A stretch of 64,000 nucleotides of DNA from Daphnia carinata (Eukaryota > Arthropoda > Branchiopoda > Diplostraca > Daphniidae), in NCBI RefSeq assembly GCF_022539665.2, contig NC_081332.1, positions 310,001 to 374,000 on the forward strand. Reading direction: 5' to 3'. The translations under genes and the position numbers were made by a program. The notes below the pieces were generated by a model. It made no database searches, was not told the DNA's origin, and worked only from the letters and a program-made list of their open reading frames with translations. Shown here in pieces: positions 51,141-59,822 of this stretch (position 1 is its first letter; the number at the start of each line of letters is the position of its first letter).

Positions 51141-52290
51141 TAGGGGAGGTAGGGCGTGGTTGGAACACAAAACTTATTTTTGTTTCGTACGATTACAAAA
51201 ATCGTCCAAGTAAACTAAAAAATATATAGATTTGTAGCCAATTATCTCAGCTACATAACCGTATTTTTTTTGGGTGGGTTCGGCAAAGATTAATATCTGC
51301 TATGCGTAAAAAACTGGAGGTACCCCAAGTTGTTTCAATTGCCAATTCTACTCGGCAATTGAAACAGGGCGTCTGGGCAATTGAAACGTGGGTTTTCCCA
51401 TAAGAGAGCTCCCGGTTTTATGAAGAAACTAAAATGGCGATATCTCAGAATCTGGGTTACGTATTTTGATGAATTTTTCACAGTAATATAGAGAATTTTG
51501 ATCTTTATTTTTTAAGATATTTTATAACTTTCTATACTAACTAAATATTATTTAATGAATTTTAGTAGTTTTCTGAATTAGGTTCGGAAAACCGTTAGTA
51601 ATCCAAAGAACGGTTAATAGTATGGAGATCAAATTTTTATAATCGAATATTGCATGTTCAGCCTTACATCATAATTGTTGTTCATGTCCTTAATTTAATT
51701 TTTAAAATTTAATTTCTTTCGTCAACGTTGTAAATAAAAGCACAAACATTGTGGCAGACGATAAATGCCAGCCACCCAGCAGACGAAATAAAACACAAAA
51801 TAGACAATAATTGAAAAAAGAGCTCTGCTAATACGCTGCGTAGGGAACACTGTTGTCAGACTACAGTAAAGGAGACGCGCATACGGAAGGGTCGCAATTG
51901 GAACAAGGTGTTCCAACTGCTCCGACCATGGGTCTTCACGGAGTTTTAATGTTTAGGGGGGATAAAATTTAGCTAGGAAAAAATTCATGTGATCAATTTA
52001 TAGCTCAATGAATGACGAGTGATTGGAGACCTTTTTAAATGATTTTCTTCGTCGTTTTCTGTGTGAAAACAAAAAAATTGTCTGCAAAAAAACGACAAAT
52101 TAAGAGACAAAAAACAATTTTCTGGGATAATTCGAAAACTTTTAGATTCTAAAGCCTCCAATTTTTTCTAAAAAGGTAGAACCCTAATTCCCATTAGTTC
52201 AAATTTTTTAAACAAAATCTCTTACATACTTTAAGTGGTAGAATTTTTGTTTCAATTGCCGCGTGTTCCAATTGCGCCCTACCTCCTCTA
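51141..52290. mobile_element. Non-autonomous terminal-inverted-repeat element, 1.15 kb
   Basis: The left end reads TAGGGGAGGTAGGGCG followed by TGGTTGGAACA. The right end, reverse-complemented, reads TAGAGGAGGTAGGGCG followed by CAATTGGAACA. That is 23 of 27 positions matched in inverted orientation about 1.1 kb apart. No open frame long enough for a transposase lies between, so it is a MITE-like or internally deleted DNA transposon. A TA at each outer edge could be a two-base target duplication or part of the repeat. Inside, the motif CAATTGAAAC / TTCCAATTG recurs, including an exact 12-base inverted pair at 51332-51343 and 51354-51365. The superfamily is not recognised. Confidence 0.75.
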
Positions 52291-53611
52291 CTTATTCACG
52301 TTCGCTGCATATTACGCAAACACGCCACCAAACGCTCCCGAAGATGGCGTAAAATCACACCAAATCTAGAGTAGATTGGACCACCAATTTTTTTTACTAT
52401 AAAGGGGATGGCATTGTGTGTAGTAGGCTAATGTAAAAGGCCAGAACGCATTTTATGGTGCTAAATGCAAACTATAACAGGGTTTTTAAACGTATAACAT
52501 AAGATTAGTTGCACTAAAAATAAACACATGGTAAATTAGAAAAAAACCATTTCTAAATACATTAAAAAATCAAAAAGAGACACCAGAACCAACTGTGTAG
52601 CTTATAAAATACGAACACAGGCATTTAATTTCTGGGCAACACTTTCAGCACGAGTTTTTCAAATCTCTTTACAAGCAATACGGAAAATATTCTAAAATAT
52701 TGCAAAAGTATCTGGAATGTGAAACAAACATTTGCAAATTTTCCTATCTACAACTATACATTTTTACTGAATAACTAGGCGCTGTTTCGGTGGCAGGTCC
52801 TTCTTGACACTTGACGCAATTTTTAGGATGGGCTTCTTATTGACGTGGTTGTACTGTTCGCCTGCAAGTTGAGGCGCTAATTTTGAGTTTTGTCCAGACA
52901 CCGAAACAGAACCGATTTACAATTTCATATACGCTCTCCTGTAGCGAAACCACTCCAATACATTAAATTCCGCCGCGCGTAATCGCTGGAAGAATCATAC
53001 ATTTTTCAACATCAAAATCTTTCGTGCACAAAACTACATACTATTGTCTACCAGCGATAACGTTAGTGAGAAATTAACACGAAACTCCCAGAACACCTGC
53101 GAAAGAGTAAAACAGATCAAACATAGTCCCCAGGGCCCTCTTGGAAACCAAAAGAGAATTAAATATTTAATACTAGGAAACGTAGTTATCCTTTATTATT
53201 TTATTAGCAAACCAAATGTGACGTCATTAGCTGCGTGAAATTTTCAAATTTAACAAGCAAGTAAAAAATGAGTTTATCTGGCGCAACAGTGTCGGTGAAG
53301 TCATAGAATCGGCGTGTACGCGGTTCTATAGTAATAGTGCCGGAATTTTTTTCGTATAGAAATATTGCACGTAAAATTATCGGGTTTGTTGTTCGAAAGA
53401 TGAAAGAATGCTCTTTGTCTCTAATTTTTTTATGTAAAATCCGTTAAGGATTCTATGAAATAAATCATAGACATAATATATTGGGTCACCCCAAAAATCG
53501 CACGCACGGAGTGTTCCTACCCCCGACATAGCCTTAGGATATGGGGTGGCAAGGGTGGGAGAAATAGTAAGGTAAAAAAATTTCAGGTGAATTTTTTTTG
53601 CGAACTATCAA
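52291..53611. other. Intergenic DNA between TIR element and tRNA cluster
   Basis: AT-rich, with no coding exon or RNA gene recognised. Short frames (for example 53044-53238 on +) are uninformative. Confidence 0.5.
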
Positions 53612-53704
53612 AGTGGAAATGCAAAAAAAGGCGCGTTTGTCAAAAAAGTGGCTTCTACGAAAAGGGTAGTGTTGAAAAATGTTTGTCGTTGGCCTCACAG
53701 TGTC

Positions 53705-53776
53705 ACATCCCACTGAGAATCGAACTCAGATTGTCAGAGTCAAAGTCTGAAGTGCTAACCATTACACCATGGAACC
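53705..53776 (-). tRNA. tRNA-Gln (anticodon TTG)
   Basis: Starts GGTTCCATGGTGTAATGGTTAGCAC on -, the typical eukaryotic tRNA-Gln 5' half. The anticodon stem TCAGA/TCTGA encloses loop CTTTGAC, giving TTG. The T arm CTGAG-TTCGATT-CTCAG is perfect and serves as B box. The acceptor stem has one mismatch at the outermost pair (G1 opposite G72) and two G-T pairs, so function is likely but not certain. Confidence 0.85.
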
Positions 53777-53888
53777 ATAATATAAGTTCGACCCTGTAAG
53801 TTTCACGAAGAAACCAACGGTTTTATTGCGATTATAATTTCGTAAGTATTCGATAAATTTCGGTATCAATTGGAGGATTAAATGATCT

Positions 53889-53970
53889 CGACGAGGATGG
53901 GAACACTACCCCTGCGTGCAATACAAAATGTATTGGCAGTCCATCACCTTAACCACTCGGTCACCTCGTC
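53889..53970 (-). pseudogene. Degenerate tRNA-Ser copy
   Basis: Matches the intact tRNA-Ser(GCT) gene at 55020-55101 over its full length. However, the anticodon reads GCC (a glycine anticodon on a serine body), the anticodon stem has a mismatch, and the T loop reads TAGTGTT instead of TTCGAAT, destroying the B box. The acceptor stem is intact. Very probably a dead gene within the duplicated block. Confidence 0.85.
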
Positions 53971-54087
53971 CCCAAACTGATTACAATTTTACTCGAGTAA
54001 CAATGAACCGTAAGCCTTTTTTCAATAAACATTCCCAGCATTGGGCATGTATGCACAATATTTGAATTATAGAATATGATTTCATGT

Positions 54088-54160
54088 CGCCCGATGAGGG
54101 ACTTGAACCCTCGACCTCAGGATTAAAAGTCCCGCGCTCTACCGACTGAGCTAACCGGGC
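54088..54160 (-). tRNA. tRNA-Lys (anticodon TTT)
   Basis: GCCCGGTTAGCTCAGTCGGT at the 5' end on -, anticodon loop CTTTTAA, T loop TTCAAGT and a fully paired acceptor stem (GCCCGGT/ATCGGGC with one G-T). Intact canonical eukaryotic tRNA-Lys. It lies between the two copies of the duplicated Gln/Ser block and is present once. Confidence 0.96.
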
Positions 54161-54259
54161 TTACATATTGTGTCTGCCATGATAACTTCACTTGTGTCTT
54201 TACTGCACCCTACCAAAGAATGATCTGTTTTACATGATTAATTTTCTAATTAATACAAT

Positions 54260-54332
54260 GCCTCGATAGCGCAGTAGGCAGCGCGCGAGTCTCATAATCT
54301 CGAGGTCGTGAGTTCGAACCTCACTCGGGGCA
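54260..54332 (+). tRNA. Elongator tRNA-Met (anticodon CAT)
   Basis: GCCTCGATAGCGCAGTAGG at the 5' end, anticodon loop CTCATAA, T arm GTGAG-TTCGAAC-CTCAC and paired acceptor ends. The internal AGCGCAGTAGGCAGCGCG D arm is the elongator type; initiator tRNAs differ here. It is the only tRNA of the cluster on the plus strand. Confidence 0.96.
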
Positions 54333-54835
54333 GTTTCTGCATTAGGTTTTTGTTCCAACATTTAGATCCAACTCGCACTGCAAGGACAGTGTTCGATCGC
54401 ATCGTTCTGAATTTTAATTCAAACATGAACCAAATCCAAATCGATCCGCCCGATCACTGGGAGATAATCGTCTTAGGGAAATTGCACTGAGAGTAAAACA
54501 AGTTAACCGATTCAGAAGAAAACAGCATAACTTAAACCACAGAAATAGGTTGTTACTTAGTGTTCCAAACCGTGTATCAAAGTAGTATTCGGGGAGGAAA
54601 AGAAGCAGGCGACAAAATAAGGGGGAGAACAGTTAATATGTTTTAGCTTTCAAGGTAGAGCCAGTCTCAAGGACACAGGAGAAATGGTTCAAACGTTGAC
54701 TTAAAGAAGGGGTAAGTTTCTACGATACACTTGAAAACTTTCACAGTGGAAATGAAAAAAAGCGCGTTTGTCACAAGAGTGGCTTCTACGAAAAGGGTAG
54801 TGTTGAAAAATGTTTGTCGTTGGCTTCACTGTCTC

Positions 54836-54907
54836 AGGTCCTACTGAGAATCGAACTCAGATTGTCAGAGTCAGAGTCTGAAGTGCTAACCATTACACCA
54901 TGGAACC
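54836..54907 (-). tRNA. tRNA-Gln (anticodon CTG)
   Basis: Same gene body as the copy at 53705-53776, but the anticodon loop is CTCTGAC, giving CTG. This is a single-base change to the other glutamine isoacceptor. The T arm is perfect. The acceptor stem is paired at its outer end but has one internal mismatch (C6 opposite A67). Likely functional. Confidence 0.87.
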
Positions 54908-55019
54908 GTCATTTAAGTTTGACCCTGTAAGTTTCACCAAGAAACCAACGGTTTTATTGTGATTATAATTTCGCAAGTATTCGATAAATTTCGTTATCAA
55001 TTGGAGGATTAAATTATTA

Positions 55020-55101
55020 CGACGAAGATGGGATTCGAACCCACGCGTGCAATGCACAATGGATTAGCAGTCCATCACCTTAACCGCTCGGTCACCTCGT
55101 C
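55020..55101 (-). tRNA. tRNA-Ser (anticodon GCT)
   Basis: GACGAGGTGACCGAGCGGTT at the 5' end on -, anticodon loop CTGCTAA, a long variable arm (TGTGCATTGCACG region), T arm GTGGG-TTCGAAT-CCCAT and acceptor CTTCGTC with one G-T pair. All class II serine features are present; intact. A BEL/Pao LTR begins about 33 bases upstream of its 5' end. Confidence 0.95.
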
Positions 55102-55134
55102 CGCCATCTGGCTCGAATTTCACTTGGGTCACAA

Positions 55135-55883
55135 TGTTTGAGATTTGCCCTTTGGCTGGGCCACTCAATGCCGGAGTCTGCCGGCTCAGCGTAAAGTAGT
55201 GGACTGAGACTTATTAGTCTCAGGGTAATAGCCGCGTTACGTCCAGGCAGGCCGCCGGTGGGGGTGCCGGTCGGCAAGGGTTTGACGGGCTGGACCTCAA
55301 ATACGATGTCGAGCGCGAAATGTAGCTTCGAAAAGCCGGGGCCACCTGACGCGGCCAATGTGACGGACACGAATAATAAACGCTGAATTACTTATGATTC
55401 TTGGCGTGGAGTGCCCCCGGGTTGATGGTCCAGCTGAAGCGACGGCGAGACAGGATTTCGCGCAACCGGGCAAAACCGTTAACGGCTTCGTTGGAGTCGT
55501 CGAGAAAAGAGACGGCCAAACGGAACTGGTTGACGGGCGGTGAGTGGGTGATCCACGGCCGGGCAGAGGTAGACGGCCGAGCACAGCAAGCAGTGACAAG
55601 TGATATAAGAGAATACTTGAGGGTAGTTACCAGGCTGAATGAAGAGACCACTCCGGGGGCTTCGGTGAAACTCGTGTGTATTTACTCAGCCGAAAACCGG
55701 CCTTTATATACTCAACATTTACAAAACACCGTTGACTAATATATACAATAAACATACATAAGTTTAAACGCTGGAGTAGATGTCACCGTTGTTCCGTCAC
55801 CCGTTTTAGCCGCAGGATCCTCCGCTTCTTCCAACCTCGAACTCCCCTCCACCGACCCTCCGTCGGTTCCTCCATCGTCAACA
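55135..55883 (-). repeat. 3' LTR of the minus-strand BEL/Pao element
   Basis: Read on -, begins TGTTGACG and ends TCAAACA (TG..CA), 749 bases. It is preceded by a polypurine tract, as expected for a 3' LTR, and contains a clear TATA box. Open frames of 83-112 codons inside are by-products of its high GC content. Ends were set by TG/CA, the polypurine tract and the loss of tRNA-block homology at 55135; the partner LTR is not in the window. Confidence 0.75.
55700..55712 (-). promoter_or_regulatory. LTR TATA box
   Basis: GAGTATATAAAGG on -, positioned about 170-180 bases into the LTR, a normal place for the U3 promoter of an LTR retrotransposon. Confidence 0.6.
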
Positions 55884-55896
55884 CCCTCCTTACTCT
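55884..55896 (-). other. Polypurine tract of the minus-strand BEL/Pao element
   Basis: AGAGTAAGGAGGG on -, directly before the LTR start TGTTG. This is the expected primer site for plus-strand DNA synthesis and fixes the LTR boundary. Confidence 0.7.
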
Positions 55897-56125
55897 GGGC
55901 TAAAACAGGCTCCAGTCACGATGGTTTTTGGTGTTGATTTATGAGAGCGGTCGGTAGAGACCGCCTCACATAGCTGTAAAAGACGTCAAGTAATTTTAAT
56001 AATATGCTATCGGCTTCCGACCTTCTATGTCAAGGATTCGCCGAGCAAATCTTTCTAACTCCCGTTTCCATTCCGTCGTCTGCCGTCTACCGGTATGTCA
56101 TTTCCATTGGCCGGGAACTTCTTGG

Positions 56126-58820
56126 TTAGTTCCCGCCTAGCGTTGGACTTACCCCGGCTACCGACTCTTCGGTGCCGAGTGCCCGGGCTTCTGTTGCCAT
56201 TCCGTCTATCCCTCTGCCGTCCCTTCGGACTGCTCCAGACGTCGGAATTTCCGACACTCCCCCCGTTAGACCTTCTTCCAACTCAGAGTCTGAGCTGTCC
56301 GCTACGTCTCCGTCTTGGAACGGTAGAGTATTTCTATGATCATCGTCTATCGTCCCTGCTTGTAACTCTAGTGGGTATAGACATTTAATGTCCCTGTATA
56401 TTGGCTTTGATCCTTTGCCTTTGAACTTATCGGCAACCAATACTGCCACTCTTCTAAACTTATTGTCCGAGCCGGGATACAATTTGGCCACTCTCCCTAC
56501 TTTCCACTTTGTTCTTTTGGAATTCTCATCGTGTATAAATACCACCTGGCCGACTTCAACCTGCTTCGTTCTGCCCGGTGTCGGGCAATGAAACTTCTCT
56601 AGGTTTGCCACATATTCTTTATAAAAGTCTTCCCACCAGCCTGCTAGTAGGTTTCTCCTCATTCTCTCTCTCTTGGTTAAGGGTATTCTGTCCGAATATT
56701 CCCTTTCTTCATCGTCCACCGGGTGTTTCTGATTTTGTCTGTAACCCGTGATAAGTTGCTTCGGTGTTAGAGGCTCATTGTCGTCGTACGAGACGTACGT
56801 CAACGGCCTTGTGTTTATCGTGTCTTCAATCTCTGCCAGTACAGTCTGGAACAAATCATATTCCAGACATTCGTTTCCATACGTTTTATGTAGTAACCTC
56901 TTTACTGTCTGGACCATTCTCTCCCAAAACCCACCCCACCAAGGGGAGAGACTTGGGGAGAATCGCCACTTGACATTCAGGTCTACCAGTGTATTATACA
57001 CCTTCTCACTTTTGTAGGCCGCTCTCAAATACTTAGCGGCTTGTGTAAACGTTTTAGCGTTGTCTGAATACATGGCTTTCGGCACCCCTCTCCTTGCAAA
57101 AAACCTTCTCAGGGCAAAGATGCAGGTCGCCGTTTCTTGGTCTGCAGTCATTTCTAAGTGTTCGGCTCTTGTTACCGCACACGTAAATAGACAAATATAA
57201 GCTTTCGCTTTCCCACCTCTTGCTGTGAGTCTTATCGGGATGGGTCCCGCAAAATCAATCCCCGTCACGTTGAACGGGTTTGCCATTTGCAGTCTATCTA
57301 CCGGTAGGGGTGCCGGTACTTCGTTGAATGGCCTTGAATCTAATTTCTGGCACTTCATGCACCTCCTTAATTCTTTCTTGATCGTCTGCCTCAGTCTTGG
57401 GATCCAAAACGTCCGCCTTACTTCCACCATTGTCGTGCTCACTCCAGTATGCAGTAGCCGCTCGTGCGTCTGCTCTATGGGTTTGCCCTTCAAGTAGTGG
57501 TTCTCTGGTAGCAAGATCACCGCTTCTCGGCCGTTGAGCCGCAACCAGTTTTCTTGCCGGCCGTAACACCTGATTAGCCCGTTTCTTCCGTCCCAGGCCA
57601 ACCCTAGCTTTCTCAGCTTGTCATTTTTCCAGGGCTTTTTTTCTTTTATGGCTTCCCTTACATCGGGGAATGCTTCATTCTGCATCTTCCGCCACAAGTC
57701 TAACTCTGCTTGTTCTACCTCTTCTACTGCGAGAATGTTGAACCGTTTCTTGTCGGTTCCACTCGACACTTCTGCCAGCGGTGTCTCGGGATTCGATTGT
57801 CCCCTAAACCTCTTCACCCCTCTTTTCACTGTCGCCCAGATCCTGACGACCGTGCGCAGTGAACTATAGTTTTCGTACCATTCTTTTTCCTTTGGTATCG
57901 AAATACTACATTGTGTTATCTCTTTGGCTTTTTCCTCTTTCCTGATTTCTACCGTACAATCCAGCTCCACCTGTGCTGGATTCTTCGGCCAACTCTCTTT
58001 TTTGTTCAGCCACTTTGGGCCAAACCACCAATCACACTTTTGGTTCAGCTGGCTCACTGAAGCCCCTCTCGATGCTATATCTGCCGGGTTTTGCACTCCC
58101 GGGCAGTGCCTTATCGATTCTATATCGATTTTCTCCCTGATTTCTGTCACTCGGTTGTGAACGAACTGTTTCCAACGGCCCGATTCGCCTTTCATCCACC
58201 AGTAGGCTATCGCCGAATCTGTCCACAGTGTTTTCTCAAACGATCGTCCAAGGGACCTTTCAATGTATTCCCCCAGCCTGACTGCCAGCAAATTGCTGAG
58301 CAGCTCCAACCTGGGGGCTGATACTGATTTCTTGGGGTCCGGTGCTATCCGGGTTTTGCTGCATAACAGCTTTGTCTCTTCTCCGGTCTCTAAATATGCG
58401 GCTACACTGTACGCGTCGTCACTCGCGTCACAAAACAAGTGTAGCCTCGGTGAACGGATCTCTCCAGTCCACCGTCCCAGCTTAGTGTTCGTAAGATCTG
58501 ACAAACTTTTAATGAATGTCTCCCAGTGTGGCATTATGCTTGCCGACACTGGTTCATCCCAGCCTGTCTTGTCTATCCAGACCTTTTGCATAATGATGAT
58601 GAAATGAGTCCGTCTCCGGATCCCAAGTGACCCCTAATGCTTTTACGGTCTTTTCCGTATTGTCTCCCATTGTTATTTCGTTGTTCTGGAACTGCAACGT
58701 CTGTAACCGTTCTCTCAGTTCCTCGCTATTTATCGTCCATTTCCTAAGCTCCATTTTAGCTGAGCTGAACAGTCTCTGCGCCTGCGTTATCAGATCGATT
58801 GCTTGGGGAATGCTGCTGGC
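56126..58820 (-). pseudogene. BEL/Pao pol fragment: RT end, RNase H, integrase (broken)
   Basis: An 821-codon frame (56126-58591) plus an upstream piece in another frame (to about 58820). The upstream piece holds the end of the reverse transcriptase (AIDLITQAQRLFSSAKMELRKW, then VKALGVTWDPETDSF). The long frame has RNase H at about 51-190 with its acidic residues (CDAS, PRLEL, TDSA), the integrase zinc finger at about 376-414 (H-H-C-C) and the integrase core with D446, D510 and E557 (GIDFAGP, YSDNAK, GGFWERM), followed by the DUF5641-type C-terminus. Near 58590-58605 the join is out of frame, and a conserved segment between RT and RNase H (the usual FDPLG region) is missing, so there is an internal deletion. 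The N-terminal RT is cut off by the inserted element. Integrase and RNase H residues look intact; the gene as a whole is not. Confidence 0.9.
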
Positions 58821-58822
58821 TC

Positions 58823-59397
58823 TGTTGGGAAGTTTGAACCTTCCCAGCAAGCGACACCAAAGCCCCCTCAAGCAAGTGATGTCACACTCGTCGATCCAGA
58901 CAGCGAGTGACGTCACGAGACACCACAGACTGCCCCTAGCTGAACGGAGGCGAAACGGAAGAGGGAATGGATCCCTTTTCTTTGTATCGCGTGGCGCTCT
59001 CCCTCTGCCTTACTATTTTTCGTCGTATGTCGAATTATCGATCAGAACGCATTCGTTTTTTGGTACTTGGACAGTACATACTTGTACATCTCGTGTCCTT
59101 TCGACCACTTCGACTAAACGTAGTTGTCCCTATTTTCGTCCCTTTTTTTCGATTTTCGTCGATAACTTTCTGGCCGCCATTGACAGCGTGCCTTCGTGTC
59201 TTCTTCTTGTTCAAATCTCGGTTTGTCTCGTTTTGTGTGTATCTATTGACTGTTAAACGGGCCGGCAACTCGTTTACCATCGTCACAGACTTGTGTTTCG
59301 TGTCTTAAGTTTCGTGGGCTGGCAACCCATACAATCGGAGAAGAAAATAAACTTAGTTTAAACATTATCGAACGCCTACATTCGTGTCTTTGGAACA
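58823..59397 (+). repeat. 5' LTR of the plus-strand BEL/Pao element
   Basis: Begins TGTTGGGAAG and ends TTTGGAACA (575 bases, TG..CA), with an AATAAA at about 59346. The left border is the point where the outer pol frame breaks. The right border precedes a primer-binding-like site. Only one LTR is in the window, so the borders are inferred. Confidence 0.7.
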
Positions 59398-59400
59398 TTT

Positions 59401-59418
59401 TGGTGCATCGACCGGGAA
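59401..59418 (+). other. Probable tRNA primer-binding site
   Basis: TGGTGCATCGACCGGGAA follows the LTR end by three bases and begins with TGG, complementary to a tRNA CCA end. The tRNA species was not identified. Confidence 0.5.
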
Positions 59419-59822
59419 TTATTCCCATTTGGCATTCGACCAACGTGACTCGTGTAGTGCAACAACATTCTTGTAAAGTCCCGCGTGGCAATCGTATCGT
59501 GAATTTCGTGTTGACTGAAATTTAACGCTCAGCGTTTCGCCAAAGACTAGTCGTAGTGGCTTTTATCCGACGTTTTTGTACTACGCGCCGTGTACAAACC
59601 ACCATCTTTACCTTGAGCCTCAGGCTGTCACGTGGTTTTGTAAATCGTCATCCTCTAATTTTGACTTCAAGATTGTCGAGTTATCGCCCCAAGCTGCCTC
59701 ACCTGAATAGAAGAGCAAGACTGTACGTTTTCTGTACCTTTGCTTGAGCGTACCAAAATCCTGCTCGACGTCGTGAGCTGCATAATTAATTCGGAACTAT
59801 AGAACAATTCGTGATCGACAAT

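Larger units (their letters stand above)
53612..54005. repeat. Duplicated tRNA block, copy 1 (Gln + decayed Ser)
   Basis: About 394 bases, closely similar to 54745-55134: flank, tRNA-Gln, spacer, tRNA-Ser and following flank in the same order and strand. The spacers (for example AAACCAACGGTTTTATTG) are conserved as well as the genes, so this is a segmental duplication and not just family similarity. This copy has the degenerate serine gene. Confidence 0.88.
54745..55134. repeat. Duplicated tRNA block, copy 2 (Gln + intact Ser)
   Basis: Second copy of the block at 53612-54005. Homology ends abruptly at the left edge of the BEL/Pao LTR at 55135, which therefore seems to have inserted into or at the edge of the duplicated unit. 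Confidence 0.88.
55135..58822 (-). mobile_element. BEL/Pao LTR retrotransposon, 3' part, interrupted
   Basis: Outer element of a nested pair, transcribed on -. From its 3' end it holds an LTR (55135-55883), a polypurine tract, an intergenic stretch and a pol frame back to the reverse transcriptase. There it is cut at 58822/58823 by the LTR of a second BEL/Pao element on +. Its 5' LTR, gag and N-terminal pol must lie beyond the right edge of the window, after the inserted element. CACAA at 55130-55134 is the predicted target duplication. Confidence 0.85.

Noticed and set aside
55388-55739. Frames of 87-112 codons on both strands near 55.4-55.7 kb
   Set aside because: They lie inside the LTR across its promoter and are explained by the higher GC content there; no domain.
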